Source: Loripinus fragilis (taxonomy: Eukaryota > Mollusca > Bivalvia > Lucinida > Lucinidae). From it: DNA of 64,000 nt. The stretch spans positions 30,424,690 to 30,488,689 of the forward strand of contig OZ026530.1 in NCBI GenBank assembly GCA_964019695.1. Direction: 5' to 3'. A model generated the notes under the pieces. That model was given only the letters and a program-made list of their open reading frames with translations, was not told the DNA's origin and searched no databases. Positions 53,230 through 64,000 of the stretch are shown piece by piece. How positions within the stretch are numbered: position 1 is the stretch's first letter; every line of letters starts with the position of its first letter. The position numbers and the translations under genes are program-made.

Positions 53230-53320
53230 GTGGCTTTGTGATTTTCAGGGGATCGGGACCAGTATTGCAAAGAAGCCCTATATTTTGTAATATTTCAGGG
53301 GGGGGGGGGGGGTTCCGGAC
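53230..53320. repeat. Right part of the repeat interrupted by the hAT
   Basis: GTGGCTTTGTGATTTTCAGG, GGGATCGGGACCAGTATTGC, CCCTATATTTTG and a G14 tract align, inverted, with 54243-54345. Confidence 0.65.
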
Positions 53321-54235
53321 CTCCTGCCCTTCCTCTGGATCCGCTCATGGCATAGGCTTACCTGAGTGTTCTTATTAGAGATTTTTACCCACAGGCTGAC
53401 ACCTTACGCTGACACCTTACACTGACTTTATGAGTGCAGTTTATTGTGCAATTGTGGTCATTTTTTTTATTTTTACCAAGCAAACTTATATCCAGATATG
53501 TTGTCTTATTTGCTTAAGTGCATTATGAAAATGCTGTATCTATAGAATGTTCTGCTGTATATATCGTCACTGAACCAAATGTGAAATAATAGTGATGAGC
53601 GCAAACCTGCAAATGACATGTTTCTGGGAATTACAAATATTTCAGCCACTATTTTCATGTGCTTTGAGCGAATAGAAAACTTCATATATAAGACCAACAT
53701 TCTGCTCGGGGTTACATATAACAACCTTCGAGTAAACAAGCCATCTTGGGGTAATAGGAATTATAGACCACAAAAACACAATCGCTATATTTCATGCTCT
53801 GGTTAAGATATTGGGGGATTGTCTCAGAATACGCAGGATAACTTTACAAACAATGTACATATACGTCGGTACAGTATATGCGTCGGCAGTATAAAGTTGT
53901 CGGCCACTGTATTGCAGAATCTATCCGATGTCAACGCTTGTTGATACAATAAAATTTGCTCGGGCTCGTCATTTCACATGCTTTACAGTCATTGACTGTA
54001 TCCTCCGATTTATGGCGGAAACACAGTCGTGTCCGTTGTCCTTATAAAGCTCACCTATACTGTCTAGGACGCATTGCAATATGAGATTCTTCTATTAAAC
54101 ATTGACTGCTGCACCTAAAGGGGTACACAATTTGGATGCTGAATTCACCTTTTTAGAATGCCTATTTTTCTCTTGAGCGCAAGAGTGTGGACCATTTCAC
54201 ACATGCTTCTATCATACCAATGTATCTGACGAGAT
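53321..54235. other. Non-coding stretch, nothing recognised
   Basis: A short tandem duplication (GCTGACACCTTAC, three near-copies at 53395-53425). No gene. Confidence 0.35.
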
Positions 54236-54242
54236 TAACTCA

Positions 54243-54425
54243 CCCCCCCCCCCCCCCTCTACTGAAAATCACAAAAATATAGGCTTTCTTAGCAATACTG
54301 GCCAGGATCCCCTGTAAAACCACAAAGCTACCAAGCCACAATTCAATGTTGGGCCACCATCGGTCCGCCAACGAAACGCCATTTTACATGGCGTTTCGCT
54401 GGCGGGACGATGATTGCCCGCTTAA
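54243..54425 (-). repeat. Uninterrupted copy of the ATCGGCCCGCC repeat
   Basis: A C15 tract, then AAAATATAGGCTTTCTTAGC, GGATCCCCTGTAAAACCACA, TTGGGCCACCATCGGTCCGC, a palindrome GAAACGCCATTTTACATGGC/GTTTC and CGATGATTGCCCG. It serves as the empty-site relative of the locus that received the hAT. Confidence 0.7.
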
Positions 54426-54429
54426 AGGG

Positions 54430-55030
54430 GTATTTGGATCCTCTCTGCCCTCATCAACTAACAAAAAACGTAGTCAAAGTTGGACTCCCTCCGAAAAAAA
54501 CTTTCTCGGTCCGTGTATGGTGTCTTTGGCTACAGTTTAGAACCAGATCAGAACAATAAAATGAACTTCGTAACTATTTGACATTCTGGTGGTATTCTGG
54601 ATTATGTTTTGAAATTACTAATTCAGAGAAACTGAGCAGACTTCAAAAAGCATGCAAAATTGCCCAGTATGCAAAGATGTTAACTGAATTAGAAATATCT
54701 CGTTTTTAACACAGGGAACAATGTGGTTTAAGATGTTTTTGTGTCAATAGTCGGTTATGAAATTCAGCAACGGTCATTTTGAATTTATCAGACTGTTCCA
54801 TGGCAAGTGAAAACATTCACAGTCATATGTGATGATTTGTGGAGCTCATGAAATAGCATGCACATAATTATGGCGTCAACTATTTTAGCATAGAATATAT
54901 TTGTAAGTGCAGTTCCAGATTTTAAAGCGATATTTGGTCCATCTTTCCTTAATATAAAGGCTATTCTATGATATGTGAGGTATAACATCGGTAAGGCGGC
55001 GATGCTGAGCACAATTCTTAAAACTAAGAG
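54430..55030. other. Non-coding stretch, nothing recognised
   Basis: No gene or repeat identified. Confidence 0.3.
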
Positions 55031-55034
55031 TCCA

Positions 55035-55133
55035 GAAAATACCACAATCACATACTGCAGACCAACCAACCACACCTTGAGACACGGAACACTTACAGTC
55101 GCATGACAGGAAGAAGACAATTAAAATAAAGCA

Positions 55134-55177
<44 letters not shown>

Positions 55178-55210
55178 GCGGAATGACTGCAAAACTAGAA
55201 TTTATATTAA
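55035..55210. repeat. Dispersed repeat with a long CT microsatellite
   Basis: Matches 9210-9360. A (CT)n run of about 37 bp lies at 55139-55175. It is directly followed by the retroelement 3'-end copy. Confidence 0.7.
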
Positions 55211-55212
55211 AA

Positions 55213-55440
55213 GTAAGTAAGGGTGCAAAGATCAGGAATCGATACAATCAAGTACCACACCTGACCCAGGATACCAATGGGAAAGTGACAAACTCACAGT
55301 TAGACCATGAGGCCAGCCCTTTTCCACCAGGTGACCACAAGGCACATATAAACAGACGCGCACAAAGGCATAAACAAGGACCAAACACAAAACTCCCAAA
55401 CACAACGAGAGCAACAATAAACTGTAAAATCAGCTGGCCG
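55213..55440 (-). repeat. 3'-end copy of the 23-24 kb retroelement family
   Basis: Begins GTAAGGGTGCAAAGATCAGG and follows 23041-23230, with a deletion around 55300 and a variant end (CATAAACAAGGACC, AACACAACG). Confidence 0.7.
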
Positions 55441-55716
55441 TAATGTGCACGACCTGTGGTGAACGTATATCTTAGAATTTAAATCAGTTTTTACAGCTCT
55501 GACCAAGACTGAAGAAAGCGAGACCATCAATGGGGATATATTGCAGTTGCGGTTTAAATACATTTCGCCTGAGATTCATATTAGTTTTCTTTATTGTTGT
55601 GACTGGTTGAGAGGAGATAGTTTTGAATTTGGGAGTAAACGAATTTTAAGATATTCAAGTATATGGGGTCCAAGATATCATATGAGCCAGTGCATGAGAT
55701 TTCCAACAATGTGGTA

Positions 55717-55800
55717 TGTGCGACCAGCAAAGCCTCAGATCAGCCTGCGCATAAGCGCAGTCTGATCAGAGCCTTTGCTAGTCGCTTGAGTATTCTATGA
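55717..55800. repeat. Fragment of the GGCCTCGACGCA MITE
   Basis: CGACCAGCAAAGCCTCAGATCAGCCTGCGC, then GCGCAGTCTGATCAGAGCC and TTTGCTAGTCGCTTG, is the central palindrome of 21383-21631. Confidence 0.6.
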
Positions 55801-57135
55801 TTGCTAAGCTACTGACTGAACACCACTTGGAGTTTCTAAGCTTAAAAGGAGGCTGCAGAGGCTCGTCCGAGTCTACACTTGTAAAAATGTCAAATTGTTG
55901 GAAATATCATGCCGTGGCTCATATTTGAGTTTAAAATCGTGATATATGATTAAATTTCAGCTAAAGAGACTTGTATGGTGGGTATTTCTACAAGTTGAAA
56001 TTAAAAGCGAAACTAAGGTTATATCAAACAGCACTGGTACAAATACAAAATAATTTCGCTGAAATGTTCCCATAATGCCCTCTAACAAAATTGCCTATAT
56101 GATTTTGCTCCGCCAAACAAGCTGGCTGCCAGTGTTGTAGATAAGAAATATCTTTAAATGGCACATTCTCTCAATTCAAAAACACATCACGAAAATGTTT
56201 ATTATAAGGTCATCTGGTAAATTTTCTCAATCTGTTCTGATCAGCTGAACAAAATGAATACCAGAGTTAAACAAGAACACCACTTTACACAGCATCAGAT
56301 TTTCAGCAATAGTTCAAGATTCAAATTAATTTTATTATACCAGTGTCAATGATAAGTATGAAAACATTGATCAAATTACATGTATAACATGCCGTTCAAA
56401 GTTATGATCATTTTCACTAAAAGACCTCGACGGGTCAAAATGATGCTTGGCAAAGTGTCGTCACCATTTTGCATAACAGTGTCTGAACAATGTTAAAATG
56501 AATAAGTAATAAGAATGCAACATTTGATCGAAATATACCATGTGGTTTAAGATTTATGAGCACTTATACTTACCCGCCTGACTGATCAAAACCTTGTCCG
56601 CCAAACGGAACTGTTACGCATGCCAGTGTGTGAACAATGTTAACATGTATACGTAAGCAAAATTTGACAAAACTATACCATCTGGTTGTAAAGGTATGAG
56701 CATTCAATAAACGAAAGACTCACCGCCAAAGAATGGACAGCATCGGAAGCTACTGGTTGCTTAAATGCATTATGGCGACAAATATTTGCTCTGGATTATA
56801 CTGGGTTTCTTTTAAAACACAAACGTGTTAAGCTCGAATAGAGGATTTCTACCTTAAGCAAAATATTATCACAGAGAACAAACTATCAATAATTTGGTGA
56901 AACAAAGAAAATGGCTCACAAAGAGTTAGAACTAAAGAGAACCTCAAGTTGAGCCACAGTGGGCCCAGCTGAAAACAAGCACAAGGGGCCAGCATAGAGA
57001 CGAAAGATTCTGAGACTGAGGTCTGCTCCATTGTGATGCAATTAAAGTGGAAACCATAGCTAAACAGTAATTTGGTTTTCTACCAGGCATACTGACTGTA
57101 TTAAATTGCTGACCTCCAATGCAGTGACAATACAG
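55801..57135. other. Non-coding stretch with one repeat fragment
   Basis: 56230-56700 shows a weak internal repetition (AACAATGTTAA.ATG.ATA..TAA, then ACCAT.TGGTT.TAA.G.TATGAGCA), two to three diverged units. 56708-56840 matches 9430-9560. No gene recognised. Confidence 0.45.
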
Positions 57136-57139
57136 TTTC

Positions 57140-57560
57140 GGACACAATTATTCTAAAAGCTAGGTCAGAGGTCAAGGTCACAGTGACCCAAAAATGGTAC
57201 GCAACACTCTGCCATCCCGAAATGCATCAACACACCTAATTTGGAATTACTACTTCAGAGAATATAGAAGTTTTGCACCAGACCTGATGCTGATTCTTGA
57301 AACTAGAGGTTAAGGTCACAGTGACTAAAAAATGGAATGAGACAATCCGCCATTCCGAGATTTACACACCAAATTGCCATCGAAGATGCATTTACACACC
57401 AAATTTGGAATTCCTACCTCAAAGAATATAAGAGATATGCTCAAGACACAATAATTCTTAAAACTATGTCAGAGGTCAAGGTCACAGTGACTCGAATGTG
57501 GTACGTGACACTCCGCTATCCCAAGATGCATTTACATACCTATATCGGGAAGTAGATAAA
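57140..57560. repeat. Tandem repeat carrying ERE-like palindromes
   Basis: Three units with starts near 57167, 57304 and 57469. Each has GAGGT(C/T)AAGGTCACAGTGAC, GGTACG..ACACTC.GCCATCCC, and TTTGGAATT.CTAC. The first unit contains a perfect GGTCA-CAG-TGACC (57176-57188), the consensus core of an estrogen response element. The other two have TGACT instead of TGACC. Confidence 0.75.
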
Positions 57561-58230
57561 TGTATATAGAATTGATCGGTGAAAGAGTTTTGTGTGTTGT
57601 TTTGTATTAAGATTGCATTGCACTTTTGACGGCGATGGGGGTTCGAAATTGCAAAGCCGAAGTTGTTTATCTTGTGTTTTTTCTATCATCATGAGCAATA
57701 AGCATTTTTTTTCAAATGTTTTCCATATGTTCTAGGTCATTTTTTCTAACACCTGTATAACTTCAAGTATACAAAATATCATATTTTAAATGAAAACATG
57801 CAAGAATGCAAAAGTAAATGGGGGATGAAGGTGTGGGGGGGGGGGCATGTTTTTCTCTACTGACCCCAAGTGTCTGTGATGTTGTTGCCCAAACATGTGA
57901 ATTACAGATGCCTAGCGTCTATTTTAGATTGCTTCCGTTAAATTGTTGATTTAACGTTCGTGATTGAGTAACCTTTTTACTACAGCTTTCTCAATGAAAA
58001 CGTTTATCTTGTTATCTTGTGCATGGCGAGTCCTATGTGAACAATCGTTTATCAAATGACGGTACTGTTAAAACCATGTGTTATATAAACGTTTCCGTGA
58101 AAACAAGAAACCTCATGTAGACGTTCGTTACATCAATGCAAATTTATTTTTACTGTTTTGAAGGCCGTAAAATCGCATTCAAAAGGTCATATGATGAACA
58201 GAATCTTACAGTATAGTGATCAATTGATAT
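57561..58230. other. Non-coding stretch, nothing recognised
   Basis: A G9-type tract near 57835. No gene or repeat identified. Confidence 0.3.
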
Positions 58231-58231
58231 T

Positions 58232-58843
58232 AAAGGGATACGTGTATTAAGAGGCTATTTTGCCCCCCCCTCACCTATGAGGTCACCAAATAAAAGTTGC
58301 TATTCACAAGTTTCTTTTCATTAGTTAATTAGAACAATAGCCAAAATGTAAAAGTCTGGAATTAATTCGACTTTTACGGTTACTATGGTAACAGAAATGA
58401 CCGCCAAAATTAGGCTGAAAATAGGAAAATGACCATTTTGGAGCAAATTGTATACATGTAACAGTCTTACTAACAGAGGAATTAAATTAGAGTACAAGCA
58501 AATTCCAAAAAAAAGATATTATAACAGATGATGAGAATTAGCACGGCTCACAATATACATGTATTAAAAGTTGTTTTGGTATTTGTTTGTTCTGATATCT
58601 AATTCTTAACAAATCGGTCTCCAAAAGCCATACATTTGGCCAAAAATGTCACTTTCTCTATTTTAAGCCTATTTCGTATGCCATTTGTGTTACCAAAGCA
58701 ACGGTAAAAGTAAAATAAAAGCCAGGATATTACACTTTGGTTATTATTCTAATAAACCAATAGGATGAAATTGATGAAACACGACTTTCAGTTTTTTGCT
58801 CCAGAGGGGGGCCAAATTGGCCCCTTAATGCACGTAGCTCTTT
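58232..58843. mobile_element. 610-bp foldback element
   Basis: AAAGGGATACGTGTATTAAG ... TTTTGCCCCCC at the left is mirrored at 58800-58843. The arms continue inward: GCTATT..CAAGTTT..TTCATTAGTTAATTAGAACAATA pairs with the inverse near 58740-58795, and ACGGTTACTATGGTAACA with TGTTACCAAAGCAACGGT. Total arm length is about 200 bp with moderate divergence. Non-coding. Confidence 0.7.
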
Positions 58844-58850
58844 ATTCAAA

Positions 58851-58985
58851 TGTGACGAATCGGGACCAAATCATCAAAGGTGTGACAAATTAATACCAAA
58901 TGCTCACACATGTGAAAAATTGGTACCAAATTATCACAGATGTGAAGAATCGGTACTTAATCTTGACAGATGTCAATGGCAGTAT
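58851..58985 (+). repeat. 30-bp minisatellite, 4.5 units
   Basis: TGTGA-(A/C)-(A/G)-AAT...ACC(A/T)AAT starts exactly at 58851, 58881, 58911, 58941 and (partly) 58971. Read in frame it gives decapeptides that begin with Cys and are followed by acidic residues. The open frame is short, and coding function is doubtful. Confidence 0.75.
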
Positions 58986-59069
58986 TTGTAATATCTAGTC
59001 ACATGTGAAATATTCTATTTATCACATAACTTGCAGTTGCAAGCGACAAAATGACTACATCCCTTTCTC

Positions 59070-59102
59070 TATCTCTCTCGCGCGCGCGAGGTGCGCATGC
59101 GT

Positions 59103-59140
<38 letters not shown>
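59070..59140. repeat. Alternating CG/TG tract followed by (GA)n
   Basis: CTCTCTCGCGCGCGCGAGG, then TGCGCATGCGTGCAC, then about 32 bp of GA repeats. Alternating purine-pyrimidine next to a polypurine run. Confidence 0.9.
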
Positions 59141-59141
<1 letters not shown>

Positions 59142-59319
59142 ATTCTGAAACAAGTTTTAATGCGAATGTAAATTCGTCTAAGAAAAATCAACGGGATACA
59201 ACCAATGGGTAAATACTAGAGTTATGGCTGTTATGTTCTACATGTCTTCAAACGTTAGTTATATTTAACTAGTAAAGAAACTTGACACATACTGTGTAGA
59301 CGGATGGCTGAGAATGGGT

Positions 59320-62300
59320 TTGCTCCCCCCCGCCCTAGGGAATTTTGCAGACATATCCTATCTTGTAGAGAATTGAAAGACGAGTCTTTTAAGAGATGTT
59401 TGCACTCTGTGCTCCGGGGCGTTAGTCTGTAAGAGCCTGTAACGTACGTTACTTAATCAAACTAAGAAAAAGTAAATTAAAAGTTTGATCTACAAATTAA
59501 AGACATTAAGATATTTATTTTTAAAAATCATTCATATAGTCTACATACTGGATATCTTAACTACGTATGACAGCCATTTGAACAAAATTGCGGCTTCCTA
59601 AGGTGTCATATGCGTTACATAAATCAGATAACCCATTAAAATTTGCAAGTGTGGCTAACATCATTTACATTCACAATCTCTCTGTGTGTTTTGCAAAATG
59701 TTTTTAACCATGTCTGACTAGCTTATGCAATTGGCTAACAGAAAAAATAAAGTTTGTTTCCCTAGCTTAAATATTTTTCCTGAAATAAGCAATTAAACAA
59801 CCCTACCCCTACCCAGTTTTAAGGTGAAATGTTTGGTATTAAAACTAAAGTAAAAATAGTTAAAAAATATTTGCAGTTGATGAATGTGTTTCATTGTTTG
59901 GGATTTATTTGCTTATATGAAAAGACTCGTAAATCTGCAAGTTTGTTGCAAAATTTTTAATATCAGAGGCTGTAACATATGTTACCTGCTGTAATAAATG
60001 GGCAAGCTCATTGTCTTTACATAAGATATGCCTAAAAATGTTTTAATCTTCTCGAGGGAATTTTGCAGACATATTCCTTCTTATAGTACAACTCAAGCTG
60101 CATCGAATAAGGGATGTTTGCACTCTCTATGTTGGGGCGTAAGTCTGAAACAGCGTGTTACATGCGTTACTTTATCAAATAAAGGAAATGTAGTTTGAAA
60201 GTTTGAGCTAAAATTGTGAAAAAACTCGCAGCTGTTGGATATCTTACATTGTTTAGGGATTTTAAACTGGCTACTATGATAAAGACTTATAGATCCACTA
60301 GTTGTCATCAAGTTTTAAAGATCAGAGAGCGTTACATATGTTAGCGTGATAAGTAAAATCATCAAACAGTATTTTGACATCAAGCTGAGTAATGGCCTGC
60401 TCCATCCTAATCCCCTTTGGAATTCTGCAGACAAATTACATCTTATGTAACCATTCAAGGTGCATTTAATAAGAAATGTTTGCACTCTGTAAGTTGGGGC
60501 GTTAGCTTGTTACATATGTTACTATATCAATTTGAGAATAAGAAATTTGAATGTTTGAGCTACCAAAAGAAGACATTAAAATCATCTAATAAATTGACAT
60601 TCTTATAGTCTTTATACTGGATGTCTTTACTACATATGGAAGCTGTTTAACATTAATACGGCTAACTGTGGTGTTATGTACGTAACATGAACCCAATTAT
60701 AATTTAAAAGCTATAATTGTGGCTATCGTCATGTAGTTAAACAACTACTATGACTTGGTTTCAAACTTTTTTTATTAGATTTTACAAACATATACTCAAT
60801 TGATGAATAGGAAAAACCAAGTTTGCTTTTCTATCTTAAATATATTTTCTTATAGGAGCTAATACACAGCCCTACTCCCAGTTTTACAGAGAAGCGAATT
60901 TTGTTATTACCTTTTAAGTAAAACACGTGAAAGCGATTACAGCGTGTGGATATTTTTCATTTTCTTAGTCTGTCTTGCTCATATATCTACAAGATGTCAT
61001 TAAATTAAAGATCAGGACACTTAATATGTACTTATAAGTCTTTGGTGCCAAAACACTAGAAATTATATTCATTTCTGATTATCAAGCCCATGAACTGGTG
61101 TTACAGATGTTATCAATGACCTTTTGGACACATTTCCTGATACTGTGCATATAATGCTAAATATAGAGCCACAAATAGAAAAGATATTTTTACATTTTTA
61201 CAAGAAAATACAATAAATGAAATGGTCCAAACTATTTTTTCATCGATTTAACATTGATGTTAAACGTTTGTCGTTGTCTACTCCTGTGGTAATCATTATT
61301 ATCACACGCCTCCTTGCAACTAGTAGAATCATCACACAATATTTCAATCATTTACTGTTATTCAATTTTACCACCAGTCCACTCAAAATTGATGAGCCAT
61401 CATCAACTTTCCAATTTTGCCATTTATGGCTTGGAACATTCGGAAACTGATATGGATTCCTAATAGTTGGCTCTTTGAGTATGTGTTTCAAGTGATACTC
61501 TGCAAGTAGGCGAAAGACTAAAGCTTTACAAGGAGGAAAACTATGCCATTAAGAGCAATGAGTACCTGGACTGATGTACCTTGATATTTCTGTGATAAAG
61601 AATCATATCTTAGCTGGTTAACTTTTATAAATGTAGCCTTTCCATACATGCAACCAACATATTTTCATCTAATAATGTCTCTGCACTTATTATCTTTCCC
61701 TAAGCATTCAAAAACTTATTTGAAGTCTTAGTACTTCTGAAGTGCTGAAACCGAGGTAACTCTTTCCCTTCAGATAAACGAACTAGATGTATCACAGCAG
61801 GTAAAGCAATGAAATGCAGGATGAACAGAGCGCAAATTAGACCCTTTCAATTCAATGATTCACTAAGTTTCTAAGATAAGAGCGCTTATTAAAAGGATAT
61901 AACATATATAACTCGTCATAATAAATGAGCAAGGGCATTGTCGTGACATCCTGACATCCTTTTTGATTACACAGTCAGAATCAAGTGTCTTCAATTTCAG
62001 TGTTTTCAATGGATCATGAAATGAGGCACCTTATCAACTTGTTTACTCTGTATAAATCTTCCATAGAGCATAATATAGCACTACTGGTTATCCCATTCTA
62101 CCTATAGTCCACTTTCCTTCTTTTGAATGCAACAGCTAATGATATGGCTGCAAAAAACTGAGAAATCATAGGTTTTATATTATTTTAAGACATGCTTCAA
62201 TGTACTGACATCAAAAAAACAACCAATTGCAAACATAATTGATGGCAATGTCCAACTTTATATTCTTTCTCTTATACCAGATAACTTTCAAGGTGTAAAC

Positions 62301-64000
62301 GAAATTGTTTCAGACGGTCTGCCAAAACCATCATGAGTCAACATTGTAACTAAAGAAAACTAATAAAGCTCTTTGGGTGCAGCAAAATACTTTTGATCTA
62401 AGACCTGAGGACTTAAGCACCAAAAGACTGGATAGGTTCCATGGCAAATGGTGCAAAAAAGCAGCCTATCAAATTCCTGTTTGACCAATGTCAGAAATCT
62501 TAAAGTATTCTTAGAGGTACATGGTAGAGACATAGATTTTGCAAAATCAGAGCAAAGTTATCAAAGTTGACTAGCACGGATGCAGAGGCAGCTGCAGTTA
62601 GATTGCTCTTGCCACTTCACAGGGAGAGATATATACCAGAGTCATACTCCATTGTATGCATATATGTGAAATGGCATTAAACCCATATTTAATCAGGTGT
62701 TTGATCCCATGACACTGACATGCTGTTTCTGCTTTTGAAGAATGCTAAGGATTCAAGTTTGGCTGAGTCAAGTTGTTTGACGCTGGCACTGGCAACACAT
62801 ACAAAGAAAATTAAGTCTTTTGATGGCTAAAGAGGAGGATCACACGAAATGCTTATAAGTGATGTTTGTCACAATTACCAATTTAAAAAGTAATCTTAAT
62901 TAATGTAACACATATAACACCATAGGAAGCTGTATATTTGTTAAAAAATCTTTCCTTATGTATCAAAGGTATTCAGCATGCAAACTACATGAATAATTCA
63001 AATAAATAGATAGTTTTACGTCTTCTTTCTGTTTCTCAGACTTTCAATTCATTTATTCTTAAATTGATATGGTAACATACGTATCATACCATTACAGGCT
63101 AACCCCCTAGTTGATAGAGTGCAAACATCCCTAATTTGATGCAGCATGAATTGTTCTTTAAGGTAGGATATGTCCGCACAGTTTCCAAAGGGGTGGAGAG
63201 GAACAGGATTGTACTCAGTTTGCAGTCCTTATACAATGCCATGATTCTACTGGTTGTGATGAAATGGGTGATTATTTTGCAATAGAAGCAGACACAATGA
63301 TAGACATTGTGAGGGTGACTTGAATAAAGATTGTTTTTGAATAATTTTATTTAATAGGAATATTTATTAAATTGTGTCATTTAAATGAGAACTATTATTT
63401 TCTATCTATATGCCTATATATTTTAATATTATAGGCATTAGGAAATATGTAATTAAAAAGGTTATATATAACATAGGTAACACAATTCCATGGGCTTGTT
63501 ATCAGCAATGACTGTAATTACTAAGACTAAGGTACCAGAGGCTAGCGATTAATAGGAAAACATGTGAAAAACGGTTCTGAAATATTATCTCTTACTTCCA
63601 AGAAAATTTCCTAGCTCATTCATTATGCCATGTAACATACGTTACATACTTAAATAAGTGCTCTTATCCTGATGTCAAACTTGCAAATGTATGATTCTTT
63701 ATTGCATTAGCAAGACAGTGCCAAAAATGTAAGATATCCACGAGCATCAATTATTTTCAGATAATTTTCTTCAATAATAGATAACAAAATTGGATACTTA
63801 AAATTGGGGGTAGGGTTGTTTAATAGCTCATATGAAACAATGTATTTGAGATAGAAAAGCAAACTTTGTTTTTTCTATTAGTCAAATGAGTATTTTAGTA
63901 AACTAAGATTAAAACACTTGTAAAAATGCACAAATCGTCTGTGAAATGAATGATGTTAGTCACGATTTCAACTTTCAAAGGGAAATTTAATCTATGTAAC
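59320..64000. repeat. Complex of direct and inverted repeats with GTAAC..GTTAC palindromes
   Basis: The landmark GAATT.TGCAGACA.AT..., then ATGTTTGCACTCT and GGGGCGT(T/A)AG occurs at 59338-59420, 60058-60135 and 60419-60503, and inverted at about 63100-63185. A second landmark (AGTTTGC/GTTTTC..., CCCTACCCC..AGTTTTA) occurs at about 59750, 60820 and, inverted, about 63810. Between them lie many palindromic GTAAC(A/G)TA(T/C)GTTAC-like words. The interior at 61100-63040 shows no recognised gene. The complex runs off the window end. Confidence 0.6.

Noticed and set aside
57337..57555. 72-codon frame over the ERE-like repeat
   Set aside because: It is a tandem non-coding repeat; the frame is not kept between units.

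Overview
The window looks like repeat-dense, AT-rich nuclear DNA from an invertebrate animal. A bivalve mollusc is my best guess: the tRNA-derived SINE, the dispersed hairpin repeats and the tandem repeats with '...aggtcaaggtcacagtgac...' are of a kind I associate with bivalve genomes. This is inference, not a species identification. I see no conserved housekeeping gene. There are three long intact reading frames: two single-exon-like C2H2 zinc-finger arrays (1316-2437 and 45956-48106, + strand) and one tyrosine recombinase of Crypton type (26731-28254, - strand). Nearly everything else recognisable is mobile DNA in various stages of decay.

Layout. 1-3.5 kb: zinc-finger gene with decayed fingers on both sides, one split by a SINE. 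3.5-5.6 kb: SINEs and small foldback elements. 5.8-10.3 kb: a 4.5-kb segment bounded by inverted repeats and holding a broken copy of a large multicopy invertebrate protein family of unknown function. 10.4-11.65 kb: a dead mariner. 13-17 kb: MITE-like repeats. 17.9-20.5 kb: a dead LINE that encoded PHD finger, AP endonuclease and reverse transcriptase. 22-26 kb: a segment with terminal arrays of a TTTCGCCCC motif, carrying a Penelope-like/PTHR21301-type reverse transcriptase. 26.3-29 kb: the Crypton-type element, flanked by 23-bp inverted repeats and abutted by a large hairpin. 29.5-31.2 kb: nested palindromes, interrupted by a LINE tail. 33.8-35 kb: a DNA element that has captured a piece of the 23-24 kb reverse transcriptase. 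35.4-39.2 kb: about 186-bp tandem repeats enclosed by inverted repeats. 39.3-41.2 kb: a second LINE reverse transcriptase, split by a Mutator-like non-autonomous element. 45.9-48.1 kb: the second zinc-finger gene, whose middle is ten in-frame units that have lost the zinc ligands. 48.6-53.2 kb: tandem repeats, MITEs and a non-autonomous hAT with an 8-bp target duplication. 55-59 kb: repeats, including one carrying estrogen-response-element-like palindromes. 59.3-64 kb: a direct and inverted repeat complex rich in GTAAC..GTTAC palindromes.

The most unusual signals are: (i) palindromes with unrelated stems that share the same tip, a CAC/GTG closing stem, a tandem GA/GA mismatch, a mini-stem and a tiny loop (17.15, 26.43, 30.07 and 30.21 kb); (ii) the zinc-less but frame-preserving finger array; (iii) the uncharacterised multicopy protein family lying inside inverted repeats; (iv) several DNA elements whose ends are arrays of short TTCG(G/C)CC-type words. 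Coordinates of repeat edges are by eye and may be off by several bases.
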